DNA of 64,000 nt from positions 10,876,041 to 10,940,040 of the forward strand of contig NC_083606.1 of the NCBI RefSeq assembly GCF_029168945.1. The letters run 5' to 3'. This DNA comes from Cannabis sativa. Lineage: Eukaryota > Streptophyta > Magnoliopsida > Rosales > Cannabaceae. Shown piece by piece: positions 45,925 through 58,329 of this stretch; position 1 is the first letter of the stretch; each line of letters starts with the position of its first letter. Below the pieces are notes generated by a model. It was not told where the DNA came from, searched no databases, and saw nothing but the letters and a program-made list of their open reading frames with translations. The translations under genes and the position numbers were made by a program.

Positions 45925-46653
45925 TGTTAGAGATTTTATAACAATGGAAGAAAATCAAGATTTATTACAACTCTATTGTAAAATAATACAAGGACTAAAA
46001 TAAGAGATTGATTAAATATATGTTACAATACATATATATACACTATATATATTACATATATATATATGAAAGGTAGAAGAGAAGATTACAACACATGTAA
46101 TATAATATATGTATATATATAACAAGAGAATAATATATATAGAAACACTCACTCACAACCTTGAGTGTATATTAGTGGGGATCACCATGACTTGAACAAG
46201 GTATTACACCTTTGTCCAAAAGCTTATTTCCCCCTATCTCTAAGCACTAAGGGAACTCTCTAGGAAATAGCTTTGAGAATTATCAAGCCTTTTAGGGTTT
46301 TCTAGCAAAGTGCTTTCTTGATAGAAAACTTCTTCTCTAAAATGAGCACCTTAGACCTCTTTATATAGTGTTTAGGATATTACCATTTGAAATTCAAACT
46401 CATAACCCCTATAGATGTTATGGACTCAAATGTAACTCTTACACACACCATAACTCCTATAGCATTAAGAATCTCAAATAAAGGTGTAACATCTTTTACA
46501 CTCTTAATGTTGGTGATAATGGTGGAGGTTACTCATAGTAACAACTTCCCAAATGTTACAAAAAGATGACAACTAATATAGTCATGTATTACATATTATT
46601 AGTTTATTACACATATTTAATCTATATATTATATTATTATAAATGATATAACA
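45925..46653 (-). repeat. LTR (5' in element orientation)
   Basis: 729 bp, near-identical to 42660-43389; ends GATATAACA at 46653. Confidence 0.85.
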
Positions 46654-46658
46654 GATTA

Positions 46659-46910
46659 TCCCTGGTAAGAAATTGAGAATGCACCACTTGCCAAAGCACA
46701 AACCGATGCTTAGGAAGACTAAGTCGACACCAAATAAGACTTTGAAAGTAAAACTGATTTTGCTGCAATAAACTATTATAGAGTTTAGTTGTCTTGAATT
46801 TTCTCCAGCAGCTAACATTCTATCTTTGTCAAAAACTGCCCTAAGATGACATAATTTTCTCTAATACCAGCTTGATTCTGGTTTAAGATTATGCTCCCGT
46901 AAGCACACAC
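46659..46910 (-). pseudogene. LINE remnant (right half, upstream part of the split LINE)
   Basis: The minus-strand reading across small frameshifts gives pieces like LSIGLCFGKW and LNFLPGII, equivalent to the IPKHRFVLW..LLTRD segment that precedes the zinc-binding region in plant LINEs. Together with 42341-42659 it is one LINE fragment cut by the LTR element. Confidence 0.6.
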
Positions 46911-46965
46911 CCTTTAAAAAATGATATTTATCTATTTTACCCAAACGATGTCATACTTTTTAGTT

Positions 46966-47354
46966 TGATAAGCCTAAGACTTATCTTTTGTATCACAAAA
47001 TGATTAAATGAAATACTTAATCTCTTATGTACATAGGTCGAGTTGTCTTAGTGTTTTAATTCTATTGGTCTAATTATAACTTAGGTGGCCTAAATCTTTT
47101 TAAGACTAATGCTTATAAATAGAGAGGGAGCAACCTCATTTAGATTAGCTTAGCATTAGATAAGAGTAGACTCTTTGTGAAGAGACCAATCCTTTCGAAA
47201 GAATGAGAATTTATAGAGACGAGCCTCTTAAAAGCTCGATATTGTAACTTTGTAACTGTTTTTTAAGAATAAAGATCATTAGAGGAATTCATTTTTGGTG
47301 TTTATATTGGAAAATAACTGATAGAATAGTTGGAGAAAAGTGATTATTCTATCA
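46966..47354 (+). repeat. Left LTR of the gypsy-like host element
   Basis: 389 bp from TGATAAGCCTAAGAC to TTCTATCA. TATAAATAG (about 47114-47122) is its TATA box. AATAAAG near 47270 is a likely poly(A) signal. Confidence 0.75.
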
Positions 47355-47415
47355 AATTGGTGCGGCGAGCGTGGACATTGGACCTCAAAAACAGTTGGAG
47401 AAAAGTGATTACTCC

Positions 47416-48695
47416 ATGGTTTCGGAAGAAGATCGTAAAGCTTTGGAAGTTGACACTTTTGGAATTAAGGAATCTCTTCACAATTCAATACAAGAAATAA
47501 CACAACGACTTCATCAAAAGTTACAAGAATCTCTCCAAGAAATGTTATAGCAACAATTCAAGATTTTTTTGGAAGTTCAAGAAAAATTAAGAACTTTCAA
47601 AGAACCCAAAGAAGATGTTAATGGATTAGTTAGAAACAAGGAAAAGGAGGAAAGCAAGGGCCAAACAAGCCCCATGGCACCCCAACACAGCGCCGCAATG
47701 CTGGAACAACAATCAGCGACCACGGGCATCACCCCTATGATAGGTTTTTGTTTGAATCAGAGCTTAAAGCAAGAATATTTTGACTGGAACCAACAAGACT
47801 CACAATTCTAACATGAAAATCAGCTCAAGATGTTGAAAATGTCGAGTTTTGATGGAGAGAACCCAAATAGATGAATTACAAGCAAAAAACATTTTTCTCT
47901 TGTCATGGGTATGACAACAACGAGAAGATTGAGGCTGCTGTAATTTTATTTTCAGGGGACGTTCTACTATGGTATGAATATGAAATTAAAACATGAGACA
48001 TATTGAGCTGGAAAGAGATGAAAAAACTAGTGCTAAAGCATTTCAAAAACACACAAATGGGGTCCCTTTATGACAAATTTCTAGCAATCAAGCAAGAAGG
48101 TTTCGTGGCTGAAAATAATAAAAATCCTATCTGGCTCTTAGCTCCATTTGACAGCATAACGCTAGAAGTTCTGTTAGGCACAATTTTTAAAGAATTAGTA
48201 CCATCAATAACGACTAAATTAAGGGTACAACGTCTAAGAAATGTGGATGGAACGATGGAAATTTCCCTAGAACAGTCAAGAATCGTTCAAGAACTAGGAG
48301 AAGAAGTGGTAAACACATCCAACGCTCAAGATATGAGGGGAAACAGATCACAGGAGCATCCATTAAGGAAAGAACCAATAACATTCACTAAGAACACAAC
48401 CATGGGGCTGCCAAAGTGCCACCTACATGGATATCAGTTATTCAACGAAAGATCTTTTGAAAGAGGAGAATTAGGAACTCATTCCAGACACGAGAAGCGA
48501 TTAAGAGAACTTAAAATGATAATATTTGACAAGAAAAATTTTGATGGCATGGATAATATTGTCTATGACAAAAAGAGCATTGTTCTACCCGAGAAGATGG
48601 TGTTATCGCTGATGAAAACTGAGCTGGTGGAGCAGTTTGAAAGAATGGGCAGCAATAGGACAATACAGAGGAGACATCAAAGGCACTTCAAATAA
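47416..48695 (+). pseudogene. Gypsy-type gag remnant
   Basis: From ATGGTTTCGGAAGAAG at 47416 the reading shows a coiled-coil-like Gln/Leu-rich start (EITQRLHQKLQESLQEML). Across stops and shifts it continues with FDGENPNR, then SWKEMKKLVLKHFKN (48003 on) and LYDKFLAIKQEGFV, the retrotransposon gag core. 48003-48695 is still open for 230 codons. The usual zinc knuckle is not visible, and the C-terminal third resembles nothing I know. Confidence 0.7.
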
Positions 48696-50138
48696 GGAGT
48701 CGATTTTAAGGGGGAATTTTTTTTTAAGAAAAAATGCTTGTTTATTCCAAGAAAGACACATTTTTTTTCTCTGCCACAACAACACCTACATAATGGACAC
48801 CTACCGCCTGAAGAGAAGAAGATGCCACTAATCATGCTACAACATCTAATAAGAATTCCGAGTTTAATCATCTTCGTTGATGAAGAAACTTGTATGAGTG
48901 GGGTGCAAAATTCATTAGGGCTCTTCTACATTCAATGGATTTTTGATAGAGGGAAAACCAGTAGAAAAGGAAAATACAAACTGAAACTTAGCTCATCACC
49001 AAGTTCACCAGCAGGACATGTTTTGACTCAAAAATCTGAACTAGACTTCTAAGCCACATCCGCTCGCTAGATTGGTGAGAATAAATAGTTGTTAAGTAAT
49101 TATAAGAGAGACACAATAAATTTATAGTAGTTCACTCTCTATATCGTGATAATAATGGAGCTACGTCTTCTTCGAGTTTTTATTTCTCACAAGATGTTAT
49201 TATAGAAAAAGGTTAAGTATCAGAAGCTCTAATTTCTAAAGAGAGAAACTAGAGGGAGAAGCTCTGACCATGTGAGTAGTTTCCTGAAGTGAAAAATGAG
49301 CTAATGGAGCTCTCCTTTTATAGGTGAAAGAGGCCCACAAAAATAGGAAAAAAAATGAAAACTAAATTTTTTTGACTGTAGATGATGATCTAATGGTGAA
49401 AAATAGCTCTTGATGGTGATGGCCATTTTTCGAAGACCAGTAGGACCTACTGCGGGTAACCTAGAGCTTATTTTCGTAACTTCCTTAGGGGTGAAATTTG
49501 GTGTCGATAGCTTCAGAATTGCGATTTAAATGAGAGACATGACTTGATAGACCATTGAATTATCTTCGAAATGCAAGTTGAATCGCATCACTCAGATCAA
49601 TATTGAGTGAGTTATGACTATTTTACTAAAGGCAGTTCATGACCTAGCGCCCAGGTTGACATCCAGCGGCCGAGTTGACATCCCATCGCCTAGGTTGACA
49701 TATGACGTCAACCTAGACGCTGGGTAAGTGTAAACACGTCCAAGGGAAGTAATTTAAGATGTTTAAGTGATATTTTGACATCACGAAGTCTGATCCTGTG
49801 TTCTGGCAAAGCTCGTCATCAGTTTTGGGAGATGTTGCTGTTCTGTGGAAATGAGAGACTCAAAACTCTTCATTTCCGAGTGAGTTTCCCATGTTGGAAA
49901 TGAGAAATGCGAAGCTGTGAATTTGACTTCTCTGACTTCATGGATCTTATTTATTGTGAAAACCTAGACAGACGGTCAAAATGGAATCAGAATCGAATAA
50001 ACGGAACCTAGCGCACAAGACCATTTATCAACTTGAGCGTTGGGTACCCTATTCCCAAGCTCTTAGGCTCTCGTTTTGATACTTCCAAGGTTCTTAAACT
50101 TGAGGACAAGGTCTCCTACCCCATTTTTTGTTGGAAAT
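48696..50138. other. Internal sequence of the host element, non-coding
   Basis: No pol motif. A CCTATAAAAGGAG box lies on the minus strand at about 49312-49324, and the first members of the GTCAACCTGGGCGCTGGGC motif family occur at 49647-49722 and about 50028. It ends at the insertion point of the gag-only element. Confidence 0.45.
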
Positions 50139-52039
50139 TATTTTACCAGGATCTTAGATCTACTCACAAGTATGTTTATTAACATCCTAAATAAGAACTT
50201 TCTAAAACGATAAATGAAACACATATAAAGTTAAGAAAACCTTACATTGATGCAGCGGAATTAATGTCTCCTTCCACTCAGATCTCTAACCCTTGAATCC
50301 TTTCTGTAGCAGAGTATAATCAAGATCTGAGCCCGAATGTCCTTCTTCTTCAAGTTTGATCCTTCACAGTCTTCCAATCTATGATTGAGTTACTGCTTGC
50401 TGTGTGTGGGCACTTACTCTTTCACTAGGGTCGAAAAAGATGAAGGAGAAAAGAGGAGAGAGGGTTTCGGCCAGGTATAGAAAGTGGGGAAGGCTCAGTT
50501 TTTTCTGAAGAGAGAAATTTCTGTCAGATTACTAATGAAAGCATTGTGTGAGACTGAGCCATCACTTTCTATTTATAGGCAACTACTAGGTTTAGGTTAG
50601 GAATTATTTGGCATTAAAATAATGAAAATATTAATTTGAAAAAGCACATTAAGTGGCCGGCCATGGTGTAGTAATGGGCCTCACTTAATTTTGCAATTTT
50701 ATCAAATTTTATCTCTATTTTCTCAAAAACGCCAATTTTTCAATTCTAACCTTTTAAATGCCAAAACTAATTATTTAATAACTAAAATAGATTATTAAAT
50801 AATATTGTCATTTAATTTAATTATTAATTAGACATAAAAAGTCCATTAATAAATAAATAAACCTAGAAAACTCTTTTCTTTACAATTTCACCCCTGCTTA
50901 GTGAAAATTCATAAAATTAGACATAGTCTAACTTTAGAATTATAATTGATCAATCACGAATCAATTAATGAGTCTTACAAGCATAATGTTCTCAACTAGA
51001 ATGGGGACCATGGATCTATATGCTGAGCTTCCAATAAGTGAACCAAATTTACCAAGTAAATTCCTACTTATTAATTCTTCGTTGAATCCACTCTTAGAAC
51101 TTAGAATTGCACTCTCAGACTTATATAGAGCATATTGTATGTTCCACGATATCAATATACTATCTCATTTAACCATTGTTATAATCTTATTGTGATTTAA
51201 AGATCCTCTATATAGATGATCTACATCGAGATGGGATTTCTTTACCGTTCTCACCCCTCAATGTATTTTGCCCCTTAAAACACTTAGCTACCTGTAAATG
51301 GTGTTTAGTGATCTAATAATTAGTCAGTTAAACAAGAGCTCATCCATTTACTTCTATTTGCTAAGCTCGAAGGGAATCATCACTTGACTTCTATACACCA
51401 GTAGAAGCTATAGATTCCATATTTATGTTCAGCACTCCCACTCAATCATACTATCATGTTCCCAAAATATACGTATCACCCTGACCCAAAAGTAGGCTTA
51501 ACTAATAAATCAAAGAACATGAATAGCACTCCTGAGTTGAGCCCAAGCATATCAGGATTTAGATTCTTTTAATCTTAAGATCAACTACTCATATTGACTT
51601 AGAAAGATATGTATAACGGTAAGTTTGTAATATCTTAACTTAGTTGCAATATCGGTCTAGTCCAATGTATACTCCATACATTCGAAACTAGTATACTTTA
51701 CTAATGTCCTGGAAAGAACATAACACTTACTCCAAGTGTAAGTATACATCATCGCTGATTATCACATTAGTGTAAATCCAATAACACTGATGAAACAGGG
51801 ACCAAAACTTTTGATTCATATGATCACAATCACATTCCACTGTGTTGACGATACTGTAATTGTGAATAAACATATGATCTGGATTTAACTGATTTTGTGT
51901 GTATGAATGTAATAAACATATTAAACATATTAAACTAGTAGCATGTAAAATTCATGCAAACATCAATCACTTCAAATTTCTTATATATTGATAACTAATC
52001 AGATTGTAAAGAGTTTTATTTAGGGCATAAAACCCAACA
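50139..52039 (-). repeat. LTR (3' in element orientation)
   Basis: 1901 bp, TGTTGGAAATT to CCCAACA. Short ORFs shared with the right copy are repeat by-products. Confidence 0.88.
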
Positions 52040-53849
52040 AACTCCCACTTGCACTAATATAAAACAAACTGTGCAAATAGGTCAATCTGATGTCTTGATC
52101 TTCAGATCAAGTGTAGTATATTTGAATCCACCCAAACTTCTGGAAACTAGTTCATAAATACACTTATGAAACATCCTTTACTATATGCTTTACTTATCAA
52201 GGGATACTGAAATCTTTACTGTTTTAAAAGTACATCTGAATTAACAGAAGACATATCTCTCATATTTTAAAATATGTAATTGAGATAATACAGTGTAGAC
52301 TTTTCTTCAGTGATATAACTTTCTGGTATTTTCGAATAGACTAAGTTATAATTCTTCTCTGGTAGAGCTTGAATTATTATACAATAATTCCTCCACCCCC
52401 AAAGTAAGCAGAAATCGAAATTAGATGGTGAGATACAAGGATAACTGATACACAGTTCCTTAATATCTAACATATACATCACTTTCATAAATCTTTCTTG
52501 AATATCTTCTAATGTTCCTATTTGATTACATCTCAGATAGCTCCTACTCAATAGCAGATGTCTGGTTAAATAATACTTTTAACCTCAGATTGTTTAGAGA
52601 GTTACCTAGTTGTGACTTTTGTATTAGTCTGAAACTTTAAGTTAAGACTAAGTCATCAACATGGCAGACTAGTATTTTGAAGTGAAAAATACATGCCAGA
52701 GATAAAGTAATCAAAATTAAGATACCATAAAATTTTATGAGGATTAAGAATTCTAAGTTCAAGTCATTCGAATGGACTGAACTAGAGTTCTTTATCTTAT
52801 TCTCATAATTCTGATAAGCTATTCCTATCCATGTGAATGGTTAGATTTGCTTTTCAGTAATGTTCTTAAGTACCTATCACAAGTGTCAACCTAATGAAGA
52901 TGGGTATAGAATTTTAAAATTCTCCCACTCAATAAAGGTAGTGTGAAACTTTAACAAAGAACTTTCAAAGGTATCAAACTTTTACTTACAACAGTAAAAT
53001 CGAAATGGAACATACAATCAAGATCAAGAATTTATATTGACAATAGCTGACTCATTATATTACTTCCATGTTTAACTAAGATATGTGTTACATAGGGAAT
53101 TGTGGAATAGACTCCACCCCTAAGAATATACATGTAGGGTACTATGGATAACCTCCACCCCTAAGTATATAGAGATTATGATCCACCCCTAAAGGTTGTA
53201 AAGATCATGATTCTCTTAGTGTGATAGAGTTTATGTGGAGTTGAATACTATCCAGAGTTCATTAGATATAAAAGATCGTTGAACTGCATAGTTTTCTTAA
53301 CTTTTCTCCACCCCTATCAGATCATAAGATCCTTTTATTAAACAAATTCTTAATAATTGTATGAGAATTAACAATTATTGATAAACATAGAAATAATTTC
53401 TAGTGTTTATATAATATAACTCTATGAAGAGTTGTAAATATTGTAGAATTTGCATCAATAATAAAAACACTTACACATACAAACATATAAATATAATGTG
53501 GTAATAATTGATGAAGATAAAATAAATGAAGCTCAATCTCATAATTTGCAATGGTGATTTCGAAAATAAAACTTTATTAATATTAAAAAAAAAGTATTGC
53601 AACAATATGAGAGAAACAGGGATAAATATCCCTAACTAAAATTTGAAATCCAAATTGTCTTTAAACTAAAACAATTAATTCAAAAATAAATTGAAGAGCT
53701 TCATCTTCATCTGGACGATTTCACCCTTTGGTCTAGCTTTCTAATCCAACTCATCTGAGTTCAAGTAGCTTGGCCTAGAAGAAGAAAACAAATAAACAAA
53801 GTTTAGTCCAGAATCATAAATCCAATTGGATAATAATTCACTAAAACTC
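52040..53849. other. Non-coding region downstream of gag in the gag-only element
   Basis: AT-rich, stops in all frames, no pol motif on the minus strand. CCACCCCTAA recurs several times at about 53115-53190. Confidence 0.6.
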
Positions 53850-54716
53850 TTAAAGTTTATAAATGGAAATACCTTGTTTCTTTGCAAGAAGTTTAGGACA
53901 CTGGGGTTTCCAATGACCTTTCTCATTGCAGTAGAAACACTTTCCTTTAAGTGTAGCATCACCAGAAGGAACAGCCTTTTTATTCTTCATGGCTTTTGTT
54001 CGCTTCTTAGTGTTGTGCCACTTCCTCTTCGATTTGGGCTTTGAAGCAGAGGCAATATTTGCTTCAGGTTTTATCGTCCCATTACCATTCCCAGGATTGT
54101 GAGGTTTACTCCCTTTCTTCTTGGGTCCTCCAATCAAATTTTCATAAGTTTGAAGGTCATTGACTAATTCATGAAAGTCAATTTCCTTCTTATTCATGAC
54201 ATAATTTGATGTGTATGGTAGAAATGCTGGAGTCAGGCTATTCAAGATAAGACTAACTTGAGTAGCACTGTCCATTTCAGCACCATGATCCTGGGCTTCT
54301 TGGAAATAACTAGACATGAGGAGAACATGGTCACGCACGTTTTGATGAGGTTCCATCCGTGCATTAATGTACTTCTTAGTCGCGTCAAAGCGTGACTAAA
54401 GTGATGCCTTACCGAATAGCTCATTTAACTTCGTCATTACTTCAGCAGCCTTCTCAGTTTTAGAAAACCGAGTTTTGAGGGTGTCAACCATGCTAGAAAG
54501 CATAAAGTATAGAGCTTTGTCATTTGCTTTCTGCCAACGCTCATACTTTTCTTTCACAGCTTTGGAAGCATTATCCCCAGGCACTTCAGGTGACGGCTCA
54601 GTTAAAACAAACAAGGAACTTTCTCCTATGAGAGCAATATTAATGTTCTCATTCCATTTATTAAAGTTAGATCCATTCAGCTTATTTTCAGTCAATAGTG
54701 ATAACATGGGATTCAT
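53850..54716 (-). pseudogene. Copia-type gag with one in-frame stop
   Basis: Minus-strand reading of 289 codons from Met at 54716 (MNPMLSLLTENKLNGSNFNK, a typical copia gag start) to the stop at 53850. The frame is open except for one TAG at 54396-54398. Domains: the N-terminal UBN2-like gag part (about 1-190), then a Lys-rich basic stretch, then a zinc knuckle CFYCNEKGHWKPQC near the C-terminus. In an intact relative this would be the structural protein that packages element RNA. The surrounding element has no other gene. Confidence 0.85.
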
Positions 54717-54859
54717 TTTGGTAAACAGGATACTACAAAATAATAGAAATCAACAAATAGAAATTAATAATGGTTTAACACAAAATCAATTCAGAAATTA
54801 TAAGCACATAGCAAGTAGGAATGATATGAGAAAATACTTAAAAATTCAATCCTAAATAA

Positions 54860-57800
54860 TTTCCAAGGTTTTCAATAAACTGATATCAGTGTCCCGTTTA
54901 GGCGAGAGTCAAAGCTACCATCCATTAAATAGAGTTGTCAGCTCATCTAAAATGTTAAACATTCTAGCAACCTTTTATTCGATCAAGATTGGAATCCAGC
55001 GTTGTCCCGTTTAGGCGAGAGTCAAGGCTATTCTATCTTATGAGCTTATACCATTGTTTCGCAATTTGCAAGTCAAATATGGTCGCCACCATTAGGGTGA
55101 TCTATACCATATAAAACACTTACAAACCACTTATCATGCGAGATTAAACGGTGTGAAATTGCTAATGAACGTTCCTCCATTAGGGAGGATTACTCATTAA
55201 GCAAACGCGGTGTAAAACCCACAATGGAGATCGAATATCTTAATAATAATAAAGCTCATTATTTAAAATGTATTTTCTTTATTATTCTAATAAATAAATT
55301 CTCATTAAATTCGAAATTTAGAATTGAAATTCAAAAATAAGAATTTAATATAATATTTATAAAATTATACTTAGATGGTGATTGAAATAAAATAAATTAT
55401 TTCCATCTTAGTAATAATCTTAAATATAAATATTAAGGAAATTAATTTAAGTTGAATTAAATAAATAATTAGCAACTTAAAAATTTCCTTTGAGAATATA
55501 TTTATTGAGTTCGAAAATTTAAAGTATATAAAAGAAAAATACTATTTTCGAAAATAATAAGAAAAAAAAGAAATACTTCAAGCAAAAATATCACCTATCT
55601 AGATTTTCTTTTGACTAATTAATTCAATTTCTAATATTATATATATATATATTAAATTCATTTATTTTAAATTAATCAATTAAATGAAAAAATCATTGAT
55701 TGAAGTTGGCCCAAGAATTAATTAAAATAAATAATTAATTTACAACTCAATCTATTTTTCAAAATAAATTCGAAAATATTGCATAATTAAAATGCAAATT
55801 TCAAAATTGATTAATAAAATAAAGAAAAATATATATTTTGAAAATTATTTAAATTTAAGTTGAAAAAATTAAATTTCAACCTAAAAATAATTTTCTATTT
55901 AATTAAGTGTCATGAAAAACAAATAAATATTTAAGTATCATGATGAAAATCAACTTAGATATTTAAATTTTTCAAGTTAATTAAATGTATTAAATTCAAG
56001 AAATAATAATTAAGTGTAGAGAAGGCTTAATTATTAATTTCTAGTTTAATACTAGGAAAAATATACTTAATAAAATTGTACCAAAATTAATTATTTAAAT
56101 AATTAATTTCACAAAGTATAATATTTTCCTATTTAAATATTAGAAATAATAAGTAGTCTAGAAATTACTATCTAGAAAATATCTTATTTGACTAAGTATC
56201 TTTTCAAAAATTTGAAAAATATCTAATTTAAGTTATATAGAAAAAAATCTAAAACTTAAATAATTTCAAATTTAAATTTAATTAAACATCAAAAATTAAG
56301 TTGTAACCACTTAATTTGAAGATATCTTTTTTTAAGTTAATATTCGAAAAGATATTAACCTAAAAAATATCTAAAATATTCCATTTTAAGTTAATATTCG
56401 AAAAGATATTAACTTAAAAAATATCTTAAGAATCTTTAATAACTAATGCCTAGGATTCCTCAACTTGATTTAAAATTTAAATCAAATATTCAAATTTAAG
56501 TTAGATAAGAAAAATCAGTTGTTACAACTAATTTATAACTTAAATAGGAATATTTAATTGAATAAGCTCCAGAAAGAATCTAGTTAGTTAAAATTCTATA
56601 TTTAATTAAATACAAGAAAAATACAAATAGTTTGTCTAGAATTAATATCTAAACTAAAAGTGTTTTTCTTAAAATTAACTTTAAAATATTAAAATGAAAA
56701 TAAATTTCATATATTTTAAAAGTTAATTATGTTGCTAATTCAATTTTTAATAGGTCAAACTAATATAATTAACCTAGTACAGTTATTTAAATCAGGCAAA
56801 TGGGCCTTCACAATTGGGGTAGTTCATGTGAGGGGGCTGGGTTCAGTATGTCGTACCCACTTCTATGGCTCCCAACTCTCACATAAGGCCCAAAAGAGAG
56901 GAATTTAACCTTAAAATAAATAACTGTTATTAGTTGAATAGGTCCAATAACTAAATGGACCTAAATAAAATCTATCATGGTGTGACATTTTATTTAGCAA
57001 CAACCTATATGTATCTATATTAAAACAAAATAAACATATAGGCTCACACAGGCACACTTTGGATGGTTCCTATCATGTTGCTAGGTCATACGCAGATAAA
57101 AGAAGATTGTAAAATTTACCTGTTACAAATTATTAACTTGACCAAGGGAGCCATCAGATCATTAGATCTGGCACAAAAGTAACCATGGCTATTTGCAATC
57201 AAGTAATAATAGGTTTTGAAAACTTACACACAAGCTAAAACCACATACTCCTGCAACAAGGTTAGCTGGATAGTTGGAAGTAGGATTTATTTAATTTTAA
57301 ATAAATAGATTTCGAAATTTATAATTAAATAAAAAAAAATTAATTAAAAAAAAATTTAATTTTCGAAAAAAATAAAATAAATATTTATTTTCGAAATTAA
57401 AAAAAAAAAAATTTCGAAATTGTTTTAAAAAAAAAATTAAAATTAAACCTACAATTTTGAAAAATTAGGTTTCAACCAACCTAAATATCATTTCAAAAAT
57501 TTGCTAACTACTTTTAAAAATTAAATGTTATTTTATAAATAAAAATTAAATAAAAATTAAAAAAGATAAATGAAATATCTTATCAGATTTTAAATTTAAT
57601 TTAAATAAATAAAATAACAAAATTTAAAAGTTAGCAAAATATCTTACATCTATTTAAAATTACATGATTATAATTATCTTATTTTAAATTTAAATAAGGT
57701 CAAAATATCTTAAAAAAAATTAATTTAAAAATATATATAAAATCTGACCTTAAATTTAAAAATAAGATAAGATATAATCAAATTTAAAAATAAGATAGAT

Positions 57801-58309
57801 TTTTAAGCAAGAAGATAGATACTAATTCTATTCAAATTCAAATTACACTAATATCTTGAATTAAATTTAAAAAATATTAAATTAATTCAAAATGATAATT
57901 AGAATTGAATTAGGAATAGTAATAGTATATATACAAAACTATACAAAAAATCGGAAGTTAATTCCATGAAAAAGCATGAAAAATCGAAGAAAAACGAAAA
58001 AATTGTGAGCTGTACGGACAGTTTTCGCGATCGCAGGAAAATTTCAGCAGAGCCCCGATTTTTTCAAATCTTCAAAAATTCATAACTAATTCAAATAAAA
58101 TCGAAATTGAGTTCTGTAAAAAAAGTAACTTGCTTAATTTTTTCCATACTATCCAATAAAAATAATTCCAGAAACAAAATCGCAATTATTTTTCACGAAA
58201 ATTTACAAACATCAATCAATCATCAAATAACACTCAATACAACATGATACCATCCAAAAACAAACAAACAATCGTTTTAAAGTCCAAATTTCATGCAAGT
58301 AAATCAATT
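54860..58309. other. Long 5' leader of the gag-only element
   Basis: About 3.5 kb between primer site and gag, AT-rich and non-coding. GTCCCGTTTAGGCGAGAGTC occurs twice (about 54892 and 55005), and AAGATATTAACYTAAAAAAT repeats near 56345 and 56405. Such leaders may hold packaging signals, which is inference. Confidence 0.55.
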
Positions 58310-58314
58310 ACCAT

Positions 58315-58327
58315 GGCTCTGAGGCCA
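58315..58327 (-). promoter_or_regulatory. Primer binding site of the gag-only element
   Basis: The minus strand reads TGGCCTCAGAGCC, 11 of 13 matches to the initiator tRNA-Met complement TGGTATCAGAGCC, two to three bases inside the LTR. Confidence 0.7.
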
Positions 58328-58329
58328 GT

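Larger units (their letters stand above)
42660..46653 (-). mobile_element. LTR retrotransposon inserted in a LINE, 3994 bp, no intact genes
   Basis: LTRs of 730 bp (42660-43389) and 729 bp (45925-46653) differ at only a handful of bases and two short indels by eye. The 5-bp target duplication GATTA is perfect (42655-42659, 46654-46658). A polypurine tract AGTGGGGGA adjoins the left LTR on the minus strand, so the element runs right to left. On that strand the base run after the upstream LTR is ATCAAAAGCTTAACCC, perhaps a degenerate initiator-tRNA site. The 2535-bp interior is AT-rich with a TA/CATATA microsatellite zone (about 45230-45790) and no readable pol, so the element is non-autonomous or its genes have decayed. 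Because the LTRs are young, non-autonomy is likelier. Confidence 0.85.

Noticed and set aside
43123..46569. Two identical 60-codon ORFs (43123-43305 and 46387-46569)
   Set aside because: They are the same position in the two LTRs of one element, not a duplicated gene.
52267..52551. 94-codon minus-strand ORF in the gag-only element as a pol remnant
   Set aside because: No integrase, reverse transcriptase or RNase H motif; AT-rich chance frame.
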